NCBI GenBank assembly: GCA_024762755.1 | Contig: JANTGX010000049.1 | Span: forward strand, 1 to 10,874 | DNA: 10,874 bases | Direction: 5' to 3' | Origin: Gammaproteobacteria bacterium | GTDB lineage: Bacteria; Pseudomonadota; Gammaproteobacteria; SZUA-152 | Shown: positions 1 through 7,584 of the stretch, piece after piece | How the letters are laid out: each line of letters starts with the position of its first letter | Numbering within the stretch: the stretch's first letter is position 1 | Made by a program: the position numbers and the translations under genes | The notes under the pieces: generated by a model | What the model saw: the letters and a program-made list of their open reading frames with translations, nothing else | Told to the model about the DNA's origin: nothing | Database searches by the model: none

Positions 1-1
1 T

Positions 2-3000
2 GGATCATCAACACCAGAACTATCTGTATCCAGCCCGACGATTACCGAAGGTGATTCCGGTACGTCGAATCTTGAGTTTGCTGTGAGTTTAACCGGCGCA
101 GCCAGCACGGATGTAACGGTTGATTATGCGACGAGCAATGGCAGCGCCACAACAGCAGACAATGACTATGTTGCGATCTCACCAACCACGTTAGCCGTGC
201 CCGCCGTAGTACCAGCGCAACGATCAGCGTCATCGTCAATAACGACACTAACGTCGAGCTGGATGAAACGGTGAATCTTGAGTTAAGCAATATTTCGAGC
301 AATGCCACATTGGGCACCACACAGGCCGTGGGGACGATTCTGAACAATGATTTCCCGCAGGTCAGCATCAGCAACGCCGAAGTGCAGGAAGGCGACAGTG
401 GTTCGGTGGAAATGGTCTTTAACGTCAGCATGGACGTGGCGGGAGTCGGTGATATCACGCTGGACTATACCACCAACGACATCAGCGCCACTGCCGGCGA
501 AGATTACACCCTGGGCAATGGCAGCCTGACGATCCCCGAAGGCGATACCACGGCTGAGATTCGTATTACAGTCAGCGGCGACACCACCCCGGAAGGTAAT
601 GAAACCTTTTCCATCGGCTTAAGTAATTTATCCGCCAATGCACGCTTTGCAGATGATTCTGCTCTGGGCACCATCCGCTCCGATGAATTGCCGCAAATCT
701 CTATCAGTCCGGCCACCATTGATGAAGGTGATAGTGGTCAACGCCAACTGGCTTTCAATGTTAGCTTAAGCGATCCGACCGTCGGTACGGTGACCATCAA
801 TTATCAAACCGTGGATATCGGCAGTGCCACGGCGGATGACGATTATATGCACGTTGCCAATGGCTCTGTGACGATCGCCCAGGGCGACATACAAACCAGG
901 ATTGCTATTTTCCTTAATGGCGACACTACCCCGGAACCGGATGAAACCTTCCAGGTGAGCTTGACCGGGACCAGCAACAATGCTGAATTAAATCCTGGCG
1001 CGTCCATGGCACTGGGCACCATTACTGATGATGATACGGTGCTGGGGAATGGAGATACACATGTTACGGTAAGGAGCATCGGCATACGCGAAGGTGCCAA
1101 TGGGGATCAGCCTTCGCTGGTTTTCAATGTGGAAGTCAATCCCGTGGATGCCAGTTCCGATATTACCCTGGACTATCGAACCACGGATGATACGGCAACC
1201 ATCAGCAACAACGATTACCAGGCAGTGCCTTTAACCACATTAACCATTCCGGCAGGTGACAGTACAGCACAAATCGCCGTGACCATTAATGGCGATGAGG
1301 ATATCGAGAATGACGAGACTTTCAAATTGGAGTTGAGCAATATCTCGTCCAATGTCACCCTGACAACGCTCACGGCCTACGGTTTAATTATCGATGACGA
1401 TGATCCCGTTCAAATCTTACCGCGGGTTAGCATTACCCATTCCAGTGTGGTGGAGACCGATCAGGATACAACGGATATGTTGTTTATCGTGACAATTGCC
1501 GAGCCGGTGAATGAAGTGGTGACCGTAGATTATACAACAGAGGATCTTGCGCCCACTCCAAGTGCTATCGGTGGTGCGGATTACAACGTTACCAGCGGAA
1601 CACTGACCTTTCAGCCCAATGAAACCAGTGCGACCATTGCTGTGCCGGTGGTGGGTGAAACCACGGTGGAAAACGACGAGACCTTCCTGGTCAGATTATC
1701 CAACCCATCCAGTAATGTGGCTCTGGGTAACAGCCTTGCCTTTGGCACCATTGTTAGTGATGAGCCGTTTACATACGTAAGCATTAATAACGTCAGTATC
1801 CTGGAAGGCGATGCCACACAACAGGATACCTTACGCTTTACCGTCAGTCTCAGTGCACCTTCGGCACAACAGGTCGAGATGGATTATCAAACTCTCGATG
1901 GTACGGCCCTGGTGGCGGATAATGATTATGCCGGCGTGGCCACCACACGCCTGCTGATTCCCGCCGGTGATACCACGGCCTTTATCGACATTAATATCAA
2001 CGGCGATGATACACCGGAGATCGACGAACAGTTCAGTGTGCAGTTGAGTAACATCACGGCCAATGCCGAGATCAGTGATGCTATCGGTGTGGGAAACATT
2101 ATCAATAACGATAACACCGGTGGCTGGAGTCTGCCACAGGAACTGGATCCCCTGGGTGTGTTTAATAATGGCTCCTATCCCGCCGTGGCCATGAGTCCAG
2201 TCACCGGTGAAGCCATGGTGACTTGGTATGTCTTCGGATCCGGTAACAGCAGTAACCTGACTGCCCGTTATAGTCCGGCTAGCGGCTGGGGAGCGGTGGA
2301 AGTGGCCGCGCCTAATATCTTTGGCGCAAATTACAATAGTCTGTTTTTTGATGTCAGTATCGATGACAGCGGTAACAGTCATCTCATTCGCCAGTATGGC
2401 GGCTTGGTGCATACCGATAAACATACGCCGTTGACTAGCTGGGGGCAGACCACGGATTTAACAAACGGTATGGGGTTTAGCAGTTTAGGCCACAACATGG
2501 TACTGGCGACAAATGGTAGTGGTGAAACCCTTGCACGCTTTGTCCGTGCCGATGGCTATTACGAGGCCAATTATGATCCCGTCCTGGGCTGGGGGCCGAC
2601 AAGATCATCGATAGTTCCGGTTTACGATCAACTGGAAATGGATAGTGCCGGTAATGCCATTACGCTGTATTACGAAGGTGGTACCGGTATTGTTGTGCGG
2701 CATTTCGATGCGCTCACCCAGGCCTGGAGCGGGACGACGCTGTTGAGTCAGGGGATCTCAACCAATGCGTCAATCGGTGCGATGCATCTGGATGTTAATG
2801 CAAATGGCACGGCCATTGCTGTCTGGCAAGTCTGGGATGCGACTGGTGCTGGCGGTTGGCACATCTATGCCAACCTGTATGACGGCACTAACTGGTCGGC
2901 ACCAATCATGCTGGATTCGGCTACAAGTTATGAGCCGATTGCGCCAAAGGCTGCATTAGATGCCAACGGCAACGCCATTGTGATCTGGCTCAACAATGAA

Positions 3001-3444
3001 ACCTTCCCGCAAAACGAATACAGCATTCGTTCACGCCGCTACGACTTCGGCAGCAATAGCTGGTCGCCGGCACTTGGGGTGGAATCGGATACGCTGGTGA
3101 ATCCTCGTTTGCGCATACGTTCCCTGGGTACGCGTAACGGTCCTGGTCTGCAATTTGAACCGGATGTGCCCGACTTAACAGGTAACGATAATGGTGATGC
3201 CATCGTGATCTGGTCCGAAGATCTGGACGATGACGGCACCCATACCGTACGCGCCATGCAGTACACCATCGCCGATGGCTGGAGTGCACCGGAACCTCTT
3301 AGTAATGACATCAACGGTGACACCAGTCTGCCGCGGGTGATCATGAACAACAATGGAAACGGCATCGCAGTCTGGCAACATCAATTACCGACCGATGGCA
3401 GTCTGGACTTCCATGTCTGGGGTACGCGTTACATCGCGCCTTAA
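2..3444 (+). CDS. Large Calx-beta repeat surface/secreted protein, 5'-truncated by the window and frameshifted
   Basis: The product looks like an extracellular or surface-anchored calcium-binding adhesin-like protein, but substrate and partner are unknown. The frame is open from base 2, so the start and any signal peptide lie outside the window. Six Calx-beta repeats of about 115 residues are visible, each with an EGD(S/T) motif near its start, a DY(A/T)T strand, a GD(D/T)TPE..ETF motif and a G(T/N)I..(D/N)(D/N/E) end. A C-terminal domain of about 440 residues follows, with repeated GNA(I/V)..W and W(S/G).P motifs resembling propeller blades. The protein ends GTRYIAP with no visible sorting signal. 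The reading frame changes near base 206: it runs in frame 2 before that point and frame 1 after. From GTG 271 the open frame is 1057 codons, but that GTG lies mid-domain and has no Shine-Dalgarno, so I do not believe it is the real start. Moderate GC sets the gene apart from genes to the right. Confidence 0.85.
17..2115 (+). repeat. Six tandem Calx-beta domain repeats (coding)
   Basis: Repeats begin near 17 (split by the frameshift), 355, 691, 1057, 1420 and 1771. The last ends near 2115 at GNIINND. Each is about 110-118 codons and opens with (Q/H/R/Y)(V/I)(S/T)(I/V). The repeats have diverged clearly in DNA and protein, so this is an old array and not a recent expansion. Calx-beta domains are known to bind Ca2+ through acidic residues at the repeat ends. 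The D/N-rich linkers seen here (TDDD, DDDD, NNDN) fit that. Confidence 0.8.
203..211 (+). other. Frameshift point (one base missing) in the first visible Calx-beta repeat
   Basis: Upstream codons in frame 2 give a normal Calx-beta segment ending SPTTLAVPA at base 205. Downstream homology resumes in frame 1 at base 208 as STSATISVIVNND. One extra base, most simply a second G next to base 206, would restore the expected A-G-S-T-S junction. If the change is real, frame 2 stops at TGA 272-274. A real mutation cannot be told from an assembly error here. Confidence 0.7.
2119..3444 (+). other. C-terminal beta-propeller-like domain, about eight W/GNA repeats
   Basis: After the last Calx-beta repeat the protein shows about eight units. 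Each has a core D..GNA(I/V)..W, then a basic RY or NLYD strand, then a W(S/G).P turn. The clearest units start near 2770, 2940, 3165 and 3325. The domain opens with GGWSLPQEL. The last unit stops at WGTRYIAP without its own WS.P turn, so the N-terminal strand may complete the final blade. Blade number is inferred from sequence only. No catalytic residues are recognised, and a binding or structural role is likely. Confidence 0.5.
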
Positions 3445-3524
3445 TCCAAGGTCACTTTAAAAATGAACAGAGCCATGACATATAACGTATCGGTTGCAAA
3501 GTTCTCGTCAACAGTGGTTACACT

Positions 3525-3559
3525 CCCACACCTCGTCGCCTGTGGCGGCGGGGGTGGGG
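3525..3559. other. GC-rich hairpin after the Calx-beta gene
   Basis: Bases 3531-3540 (cctcgtcgcc) pair with 3544-3553 (ggcggcgggg) around a 3-base loop, allowing two G-T pairs. Further pairing out to 3525/3559 needs bulges. It lies about 80 bases past the stop codon. No T-run follows on either strand, so it is not a classical Rho-independent terminator. It could be a Rho-assisted or RNA-stabilising 3' structure, or a REP-like remnant. The rest of 3445-3647 shows nothing I recognise. Confidence 0.35.
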
Positions 3560-3647
3560 TGAGGTAACTCAACACCTTTCAACACACCGATGATTAACAC
3601 AACGTTTTCTTCACCGGAGCGCATAGGCACAAGTGTCATAACCGAGC

Positions 3648-3670
3648 AGAACCCCGGTGATTGGACAGTG
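3648..3670 (+). repeat. IS left terminal inverted repeat (degenerate)
   Basis: Aligned with the reverse complement of the right end, 16 of 23 positions match, including an ACCCC block and an ATTG-ACAGTG block. Both ends also carry an AGTGCTTCCTC block further inward (3686-3696 here), which supports the assignment. Confidence 0.6.
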
Positions 3671-4035
3671 AATGGACTCAGGTAAGTGCTTCCTCCCTGA
3701 AGAGCGATAGTCTATGGAGAGATGCAACGCGAAGGAAAAGACGACCCCATTCACCCGAGTTCAAGACCAAGGTCGTCTTAGCGGCAATCCAGGGAGATCT
3801 GACGACGGCCGAACTGATTAAGAAGTCCGACGTGCATGCCAATCAGATCATTGACTGGAAGAAGCAGCTGTTGAATAACGCCCCGGATGTCTTCGGCAAG
3901 GGGGAAATAAAGGCGGAGGATGCGGCTGAGACCATTCAGGATTTGCGTGCCAAGATCGGCCAACTGACGATGGAGAATAATTTTTTAAAACGCGGGCTCG
4001 AACTGATTCACGGGCCCAGAGGAAAGAAATCGTAG
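3661..4035 (+). CDS. IS3-family transposase OrfA
   Basis: OrfA binds the IS ends and provides the N-terminal part of the OrfAB transposase made by -1 frameshifting. Residues about 31-70 form the transposase_8-type helix-turn-helix, with SPEFKTKVV followed by NQIIDWKKQLL. Residues about 92-115 form a heptad-like zipper (IQDLRAKIGQL..ENNFLKRGL). The frame is intact to TAG 4033-4035. The start is unclear: TTG 3661 lies inside the terminal repeat, no in-frame ATG precedes the helix-turn-helix, and no Shine-Dalgarno is evident. The usual start may be lost, or initiation may be at CTG 3703 or TTG 3661. With orfB broken, the protein alone would not transpose the element. Confidence 0.72.
   Translation: MDSEWTQVSASSLKSDSLWRDATRRKRRPHSPEFKTKVVLAAIQGDLTTAELIKKSDVHANQIIDWKKQLLNNAPDVFGKGEIKAEDAAETIQDLRAKIGQLTMENNFLKRGLELIHGPRGKKS
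3981..3990 (+). other. Programmed -1 frameshift site (orfA to orfB)
   Basis: The run TTTTTTAAAA contains two overlapping slippery heptamers in the orfA frame, T-TTT-TTA and T-TTA-AAA. The -1 frame has a TAA at 3978-3980 immediately upstream and is then open to the stop at 4125, as expected for OrfAB synthesis. IS3-family elements are known to make OrfAB by -1 slippage. The site has outlived the function of orfB. Confidence 0.55.
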
Positions 4036-4850
4036 ACCGGAAGGATCTATTGCTGCTGACCCGCCCATGCGCGTTGCTGGATCTACCCCGTTCGACGTTC
4101 TATCACGTGCCCAAGCCGGTCTCATAGGAAGAACCGGAACTGATGGCGCTGATCGATCGCCTCCACCTGATGCACCCCTTCAATGGCGGTCGCCGTATCC
4201 GTGACTGGCTCGAGGACCAGGGACACTGGGTCAGCGCAAGCGGGTCCAGCGCCTGATTCGCGTGATGGATCTGGTGGCGAAGTACCCGAAGCGTAACCTC
4301 AGCCTGGCGAACAAGGTCCACAACGTCTATCCGTATCTGTTGCGGAATCTGTTGATCGATCGCGCGAACCCGGTCGGGGCCACGGACATCTCGTATATTC
4401 CGATGGCCAGCGGCTTTGTGTGCCTGATCGCGATCATGGACTGGCACTCGCGCAAGGTGCTGTCGTGGCGCGTCTCCAACACGCTCGACGCCCGCTTCCG
4501 TATTGATGCTCTGGAGGCAGCCATCGAGGCCTATGGTGGCCAGAGATCTTCAACACCGACCAGGACGGTCAATTCACCAGTGAGAAATTCACCGGCGTCC
4601 TCAAGCAGCACGACATCCGCATCAGCATGGATGGCAAGGGGCGGTGGGTCGATAATGCCTTTGTGGAGCGCCTGTGGCGCAGTGCGGAATACGAGGGGGG
4701 GTATACCTCAAGGCCTACGACAGCATCTCCGACGCGCGGGCTTCACTGGGGCGATATTTCGCCTTCTACAATGCCGAGAGACACCAATCGTTTGACCGGC
4801 ACACGCCGGACAGCGATTACTACAAATCCGCTGCCAGGCTGGCGGCTTGA
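3981..4850 (+). pseudogene. IS3-family transposase OrfB (rve/DDE integrase core), inactivated
   Basis: Homology to OrfB is continuous but spread over three frames. In frame 3 it runs KEIVDRKDLLLLTRP, then an in-frame TAG at 4125-4127, then ALIDRLHLMHPFNGGRRIRD. One base is missing near 4233 and reading passes to frame 2 (KRNLSLANK, then TDISYIPMASGF). A second base is missing near 4541 and reading passes to frame 1 (IFNTDQDGQFTS, then GKGRWVDNAFVERLW). An indel in a seven-G run at 4695-4701 shifts it back to frame 3, ending SAARLAA at TGA 4848-4850. The DDE codons persist: D at 4385, D at 4558 and E at 4666. The last two are 35 residues apart, the family's D(35)E spacing. With four lesions, no functional transposase can be made. 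Confidence 0.85.
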
Positions 4851-4869
4851 CCTGAGGAAGCACTGATCG

Positions 4870-4892
4870 CACTGTTCAATTTTTGGGGTCCA
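4870..4892 (-). repeat. IS right terminal inverted repeat
   Basis: Read on the minus strand it begins TGGACCCC, with the terminal TG usual for IS3 elements, and ends at an ACAGTG block. It pairs with 3648-3670 at 16 of 23 positions. It lies 19 bases past the orfB stop. Confidence 0.6.
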
Positions 4893-5203
4893 CTTCTCTG
4901 ATTCATCGTAAGAGTGGGTAATGACCTCCGGTCGGAGATGGGCGCAGGATGGTGACGGCCTGCCGCCAGATTTTTCCGAGGCGGGGCCTTTTGACAGGCG
5001 CGTTAGCCACAAGGGCTGCATCATCGGCGCCGGTGACCATCAGACGGTCATCCGATCGAGACTCACCCGCTGGTGTGGTGTCGTTGCTGTTTGTCCAACT
5101 GGTTCTATTTTGCCTTGTGTATTGCTGTACTGGGCAAGGAACCGTATGGGCTCAAAAGACGTTCCGCCCCTGCCCGACTTTTTCCTATTCGCTCCCTGTC
5201 AGT
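4893..5203. other. Gene-poor stretch between the IS remnant and the outer-membrane protein gene
   Basis: I see no convincing gene here. Long plus-strand open frames start at 4921 and 4949, but most of their length is antisense to the minus-strand gene at 5204-5677 and they look non-coding. A 45-codon minus-strand frame runs from ATG 5040 to TGA 4903 and ends KIWRQAVTILR..GGHYPLLR. It has no recognisable family. No clear terminator is visible for the minus-strand operon that ends at 5204. Confidence 0.3.
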
Positions 5204-5677
5204 TCAGAAGAATTGAAACCCTGCGTTCAACATCAATCCGACGGACAGGTTGTCATCGTGGCGCCCCAGGGTCGGGGTCACACCCAGATTCCAGCCGGCC
5301 GCGGCCATGCCGTGGGAAAAATACACATAGGGAACACCGAGAAAGGGCTCGACCGCGCTTCGCTCGGCATGGGTGTCGTAGGTCACGCCCAGGTGCAGAC
5401 CCAGGGCATGTCGATGGCTGGATGAAAAAGGGCCGGAACGCATCCAGCCCAGGCCAAGGCCGCAATCGGCGTCAAGGCCGTGGCGGCTTGAATAGGCGAC
5501 GCTCACACAGCCGAGCGCCAGATAACGGAGATCATGCCCCGTCACCCGACCGAGGTTGACCCCCAAGCCGTTGTACAGGGCCCCTGCCCCCAGGCCGAAG
5601 GTGGTCGTCTGTTGATCGGCGTTGGCCGTGGCGACCATGCAGGCCAGGAGTGTGCCGCAGCATGACATCCTGTTCAT
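5204..5677 (-). CDS. Small outer-membrane beta-barrel protein, function unknown
   Basis: The 157-residue product starts with a signal peptide of about 20 residues ending ATANA, before DQQTTTFGLG. The mature part alternates hydrophobic and polar residues in short glycine-rich strands (LGLGAGALYN, LRYLALG, LGLHLGVTYD, SVGLMLNAGFQFF). It ends in phenylalanine, the usual C-terminal signature for BAM-dependent insertion. An eight-strand barrel would fit the length. Two mature cysteines (ALGCVS and DADCGL) may form a disulfide. The size recalls PagL-like or OmpW-like small barrels, but I cannot identify the PagL catalytic set, so no enzyme is claimed. The ATG at 5677 has a good AAGGAGA Shine-Dalgarno. 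The gene starts 64 bases after the upstream lipoprotein gene on the same strand, so the two probably form an operon. Confidence 0.72.
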   Translation of the reverse strand: MNRMSCCGTLLACMVATANADQQTTTFGLGAGALYNGLGVNLGRVTGHDLRYLALGCVSVAYSSRHGLDADCGLGLGWMRSGPFSSSHRHALGLHLGVTYDTHAERSAVEPFLGVPYVYFSHGMAAAGWNLGVTPTLGRHDDNLSVGLMLNAGFQFF

Positions 5678-5741
5678 CGAGGTCTCCTTTCCTCTGCTGT
5701 CGTTCCTTCACCCTCTGAACAGGGCGAGGGCCGTATCGCCT

Positions 5742-7115
5742 TCAGCCGTCCGGTCCCTTTGTCTCCACCGGCCGGATCTCTCCAATGAACATGATGGCGG
5801 GAAAGCCGCGCTTGAGCTCCTTGCTGTAGAAATTGGACATGAAGACGCCATCGGCAAACTGGATACGGGTGCCCGGCGGCAGGTCGCTGCGCGGGCCGGC
5901 AAGCCAGGCCACGGCGCCGTCGTCGCGGCGAACCTGGAGGTAGGAATAACTGGTGGCCTGGATGTTCTGCACGATCACCGCCTCGTTGGACAGGGCCTTG
6001 CGCGCCGCCTCGCGGCTGGCCAAGGCCGCGCGGTACTCCTTAGCCTCGGCCGGACTGGCCCAGAAACCGATATCACCCTGGGCATCGAAGCTGGCGTAGT
6101 CGACGCTGCCGGGGTAGCCCTGCAGGTTGCCACCGCCGATGACGTAGATGCGGTCGTCCTTGACGATGACGTTCATGCCCTCGCGCGGTGATGCGAGTGG
6201 GGTGGTCTCGCGCCAGGCGTCGACGCCGCCGTCCGGCAGCAGGCGGGCGGTCTCGATGCTATCGAGATAGCGCGCCCCATCGAGACCGCCGAGGGCATAC
6301 AGGCGGTCGCCGTGACGCGCCGCCTCCAGGCCATAACGCCCGGTGAGCAGCGGCGCGGTCTGCTGCCAGGGCTCGAGAAAGCCCGGCTCGTCGGTCACTT
6401 CGCGACTCCACTCCACCTCACGAATACCGATACCGCGCACCTTGTCATGGCCACCCAGCAGATAGGCACGTCCGTCGGCGGCCAGGGAGCCGGAGATGTA
6501 ACGCGGCACGGTCATGCGCTGGTCGAGCACCAGCCATTCGTCCAGCGATCCATCGGGCAGGATCTCGGCGCTCTCCACCGTGTCCAGCAAAATGCCACCG
6601 AAGCCGCCGAAGGCGTAGATGTGGTTGCCCAGCACCAGCAGGCGCGAACAGCGTCGCTTGGTGTTGAAGGCGTATTTCTCCAGTTTCCAGGGGCCGAGGG
6701 TGCCGTCCGGCTGGATCTCGGCACGCTCCACGGAGGTGAGCTGGATACTGCCGTTGGGTCCCCGCCCGCCGCCGGCGACATAGACATACTTGCCGTTGGC
6801 CACGGCGGTAAAGAAGCCCCGCTCCACGTTCAGCGACGGACCCTTCTGCCAGGGCGAGAGACTGCCGTCGGGCTGGATACGGGCATATTCCGAGCTGGCG
6901 AGAAAGTTGCGGCCATCCACGCCACCGATGAGGTGGATGACACCGTTCACCTCCACCGCCGCGGCGCCGGAACGTGCCACCAGGGTCTTCGGCCCGGACT
7001 GCCAGCCGGGCACCCATTCCTGCTTTTCCGTCTGCTTCGACGCATCCTGCCCGCACGCACTGAGCATTAGCGCGCCGAGCAAGAGCAGCGCCACGAGTCT
7101 GAAATGTCTATTCAT
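5742..7115 (-). CDS. Kelch-propeller lipoprotein with C-terminal NrfJ-like domain
   Basis: The 457-residue protein begins [21 protein letters not shown] with a clear lipobox (LSAC, Cys21), so it is exported and lipid-anchored. The start at 7115 is chosen over an in-frame ATG 33 bases upstream because it has a strong GAAGGAGA Shine-Dalgarno and places the signal sequence at the terminus. Residues about 45-355 hold six Kelch-like repeats, each with a hydrophobic strand plus GG (IHLIGG, VYVAGG, IYAFGG, AYLLGG, LYALGG, IYVIGG), a (S/T).E.A strand and a (L/I).PDG....W turn. An Ala/Arg-rich linker follows. Residues 377-450 ([14 protein letters not shown].., [25 protein letters not shown]) resemble the small domain of NrfJ and related cytochrome-associated proteins. 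The role is not established; a periplasmic or outer-membrane binding scaffold is my inference. It likely shares an operon with the barrel protein downstream. Confidence 0.88.
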   Translation of the reverse strand: MNRHFRLVALLLLGALMLSACGQDASKQTEKQEWVPGWQSGPKTLVARSGAAAVEVNGVIHLIGGVDGRNFLASSEYARIQPDGSLSPWQKGPSLNVERGFFTAVANGKYVYVAGGGRGPNGSIQLTSVERAEIQPDGTLGPWKLEKYAFNTKRRCSRLLVLGNHIYAFGGFGGILLDTVESAEILPDGSLDEWLVLDQRMTVPRYISGSLAADGRAYLLGGHDKVRGIGIREVEWSREVTDEPGFLEPWQQTAPLLTGRYGLEAARHGDRLYALGGLDGARYLDSIETARLLPDGGVDAWRETTPLASPREGMNVIVKDDRIYVIGGGNLQGYPGSVDYASFDAQGDIGFWASPAEAKEYRAALASREAARKALSNEAVIVQNIQATSYSYLQVRRDDGAVAWLAGPRSDLPPGTRIQFADGVFMSNFYSKELKRGFPAIMFIGEIRPVETKGPDG

Positions 7116-7137
7116 GCGATCTCCTTCAAGAAACGGA

Positions 7138-7143
7138 ATCATA
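7138..7143 (-). promoter_or_regulatory. Possible -10 element for the Kelch lipoprotein
   Basis: On the minus strand TATGAT matches TATAAT at five of six positions. It lies 22 bases upstream of the ATG at 7115, leaving a short leader that contains the Shine-Dalgarno. No good -35 is visible at 16-18 bases, so recognition may need an activator or another sigma factor. A single box of this kind can occur by chance. Confidence 0.3.
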
Positions 7144-7172
7144 CCCATTCGCGACGTCGAGCTACAGGGCGC

Positions 7173-7201
7173 TTCTCATCGATCCTGGCACCCATTACAC
7201 T
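7173..7201 (+). promoter_or_regulatory. Possible sigma70-type promoter for fdxA and the nuclease gene
   Basis: A TTCTCA box (7173-7178) lies 17 bases from TACACT (7196-7201). Each matches its consensus at four of six positions. It sits 59 bases before the fdxA start in the 145-base divergent spacer, the only space available for this operon's promoter. The assignment rests on position and weak box matches only. Confidence 0.3.
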
Positions 7202-7260
7202 ATCGCCCTCGTTCCAGAAGGTGCGGCATCTGCCGCCGTCAGCCGCCAACCGGAGTTGCC

Positions 7261-7584
7261 ATGACCTACGTCGTCACCGAAAACTGCATCCAGTGCAAAT
7301 ACACCGATTGCGTCGAGGTCTGCCCGGTGGACTGCTTTCACGAAGGTCCCAATTTCCTCGTCATCGATCCCGAGGAATGCATCGATTGCACCCTGTGCGA
7401 GCCGGAGTGCCCGGCCGAGGCCATCTTTGCCGAGGACGACCTGCCCGAGGACCAGGAACAATTCCTGCAGCTCAACGCCGAACTGGCCAAGGAATGGCCG
7501 GTGATCACCGAGGCCAAGGATCCCCTGCCCGATGCCGACGAGTGGAACGGCAAGCCGGACAAACTCAAATACCTCAAGCGCTGA
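7261..7584 (+). CDS. fdxA: Seven-iron (3Fe-4S plus 4Fe-4S) ferredoxin
   Basis: The 107-residue cytoplasmic electron carrier is very close to Azotobacter vinelandii ferredoxin I and Pseudomonas FdxA, with their full length. Cysteines sit at 9, 12, 17, 21, 25, 40, 43, 46 and 50. By homology Cys9, 17 and 50 bind the 3Fe-4S cluster and Cys21, 40, 43 and 46 the 4Fe-4S cluster. The family's C-terminal extension is present ([32 protein letters not shown]). ATG 7261 has a GGAG five bases upstream. The in-frame sequence further upstream does not look like ferredoxin. The TGA stop shares its A with the ATG of the next gene, so both are translated from one transcript. The redox partner in this organism is unknown. 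Confidence 0.97.
   Translation: MTYVVTENCIQCKYTDCVEVCPVDCFHEGPNFLVIDPEECIDCTLCEPECPAEAIFAEDDLPEDQEQFLQLNAELAKEWPVITEAKDPLPDADEWNGKPDKLKYLKR

Larger units (their letters stand above)
3648..4892 (+). mobile_element. Decayed IS3-family insertion sequence (possibly IS51-like)
   Basis: The element is about 1.25 kb with the IS3 layout: degenerate terminal inverted repeats, orfA with a helix-turn-helix and leucine zipper, and orfB with the rve/DDE core in the -1 frame. The MDGKGRWVDNAFVERLW block and orfA's SPEFKTKVVLAAIQGD block are typical of one IS3 branch; I assign IS51-like only tentatively. orfB has one in-frame stop and three frameshifts, and the left end has drifted from the right, so it cannot transpose by itself. 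No 3-base target duplication is visible: the left flank is agc and the right flank is ctt. It is an old resident copy at the boundary between the moderate-GC and high-GC halves. Confidence 0.8.

Noticed and set aside
17..2115. The tandem array as a CRISPR or other DNA-level repeat
   Set aside because: The units are about 350 bases, protein-coding and diverged at DNA level, and are explained by Calx-beta domains.
271..3444. GTG 271 as the true start of the Calx-beta gene
   Set aside because: It lies in the middle of a Calx-beta repeat with homologous sequence upstream in both frames, has no Shine-Dalgarno, and would leave an exported-type protein without a signal peptide.
3645..4895. Target-site duplication around the IS3 element
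   Set aside because: The three bases on each side (agc and ctt) differ, so any duplication has been lost or the ends are eroded.
4921..5559. Plus-strand frames of 212 codons (from 4921) and 158 codons (from 4949)
   Set aside because: Their larger parts are antisense to the outer-membrane protein gene. The translations are low-complexity Arg/Gly/Pro-rich or show no family.
5204..5677. Assignment of the small barrel as PagL lipid A deacylase
   Set aside because: The size is similar, but I cannot place the His-Ser catalytic motif and its surroundings by eye.
5622..7070. Plus-strand frames antisense to the Kelch lipoprotein (5622-6191 and 6312-7070)
   Set aside because: They mirror the minus-strand coding sequence in GC-rich DNA. 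The minus strand has the lipobox, repeats and Shine-Dalgarno.
7104..7583. Upstream extension of the nuclease frame to ATG 7104
   Set aside because: This stretch overlaps fdxA in another frame and reads as Arg/His-rich shadow sequence. Homology to AddB-like proteins begins only at 7584.
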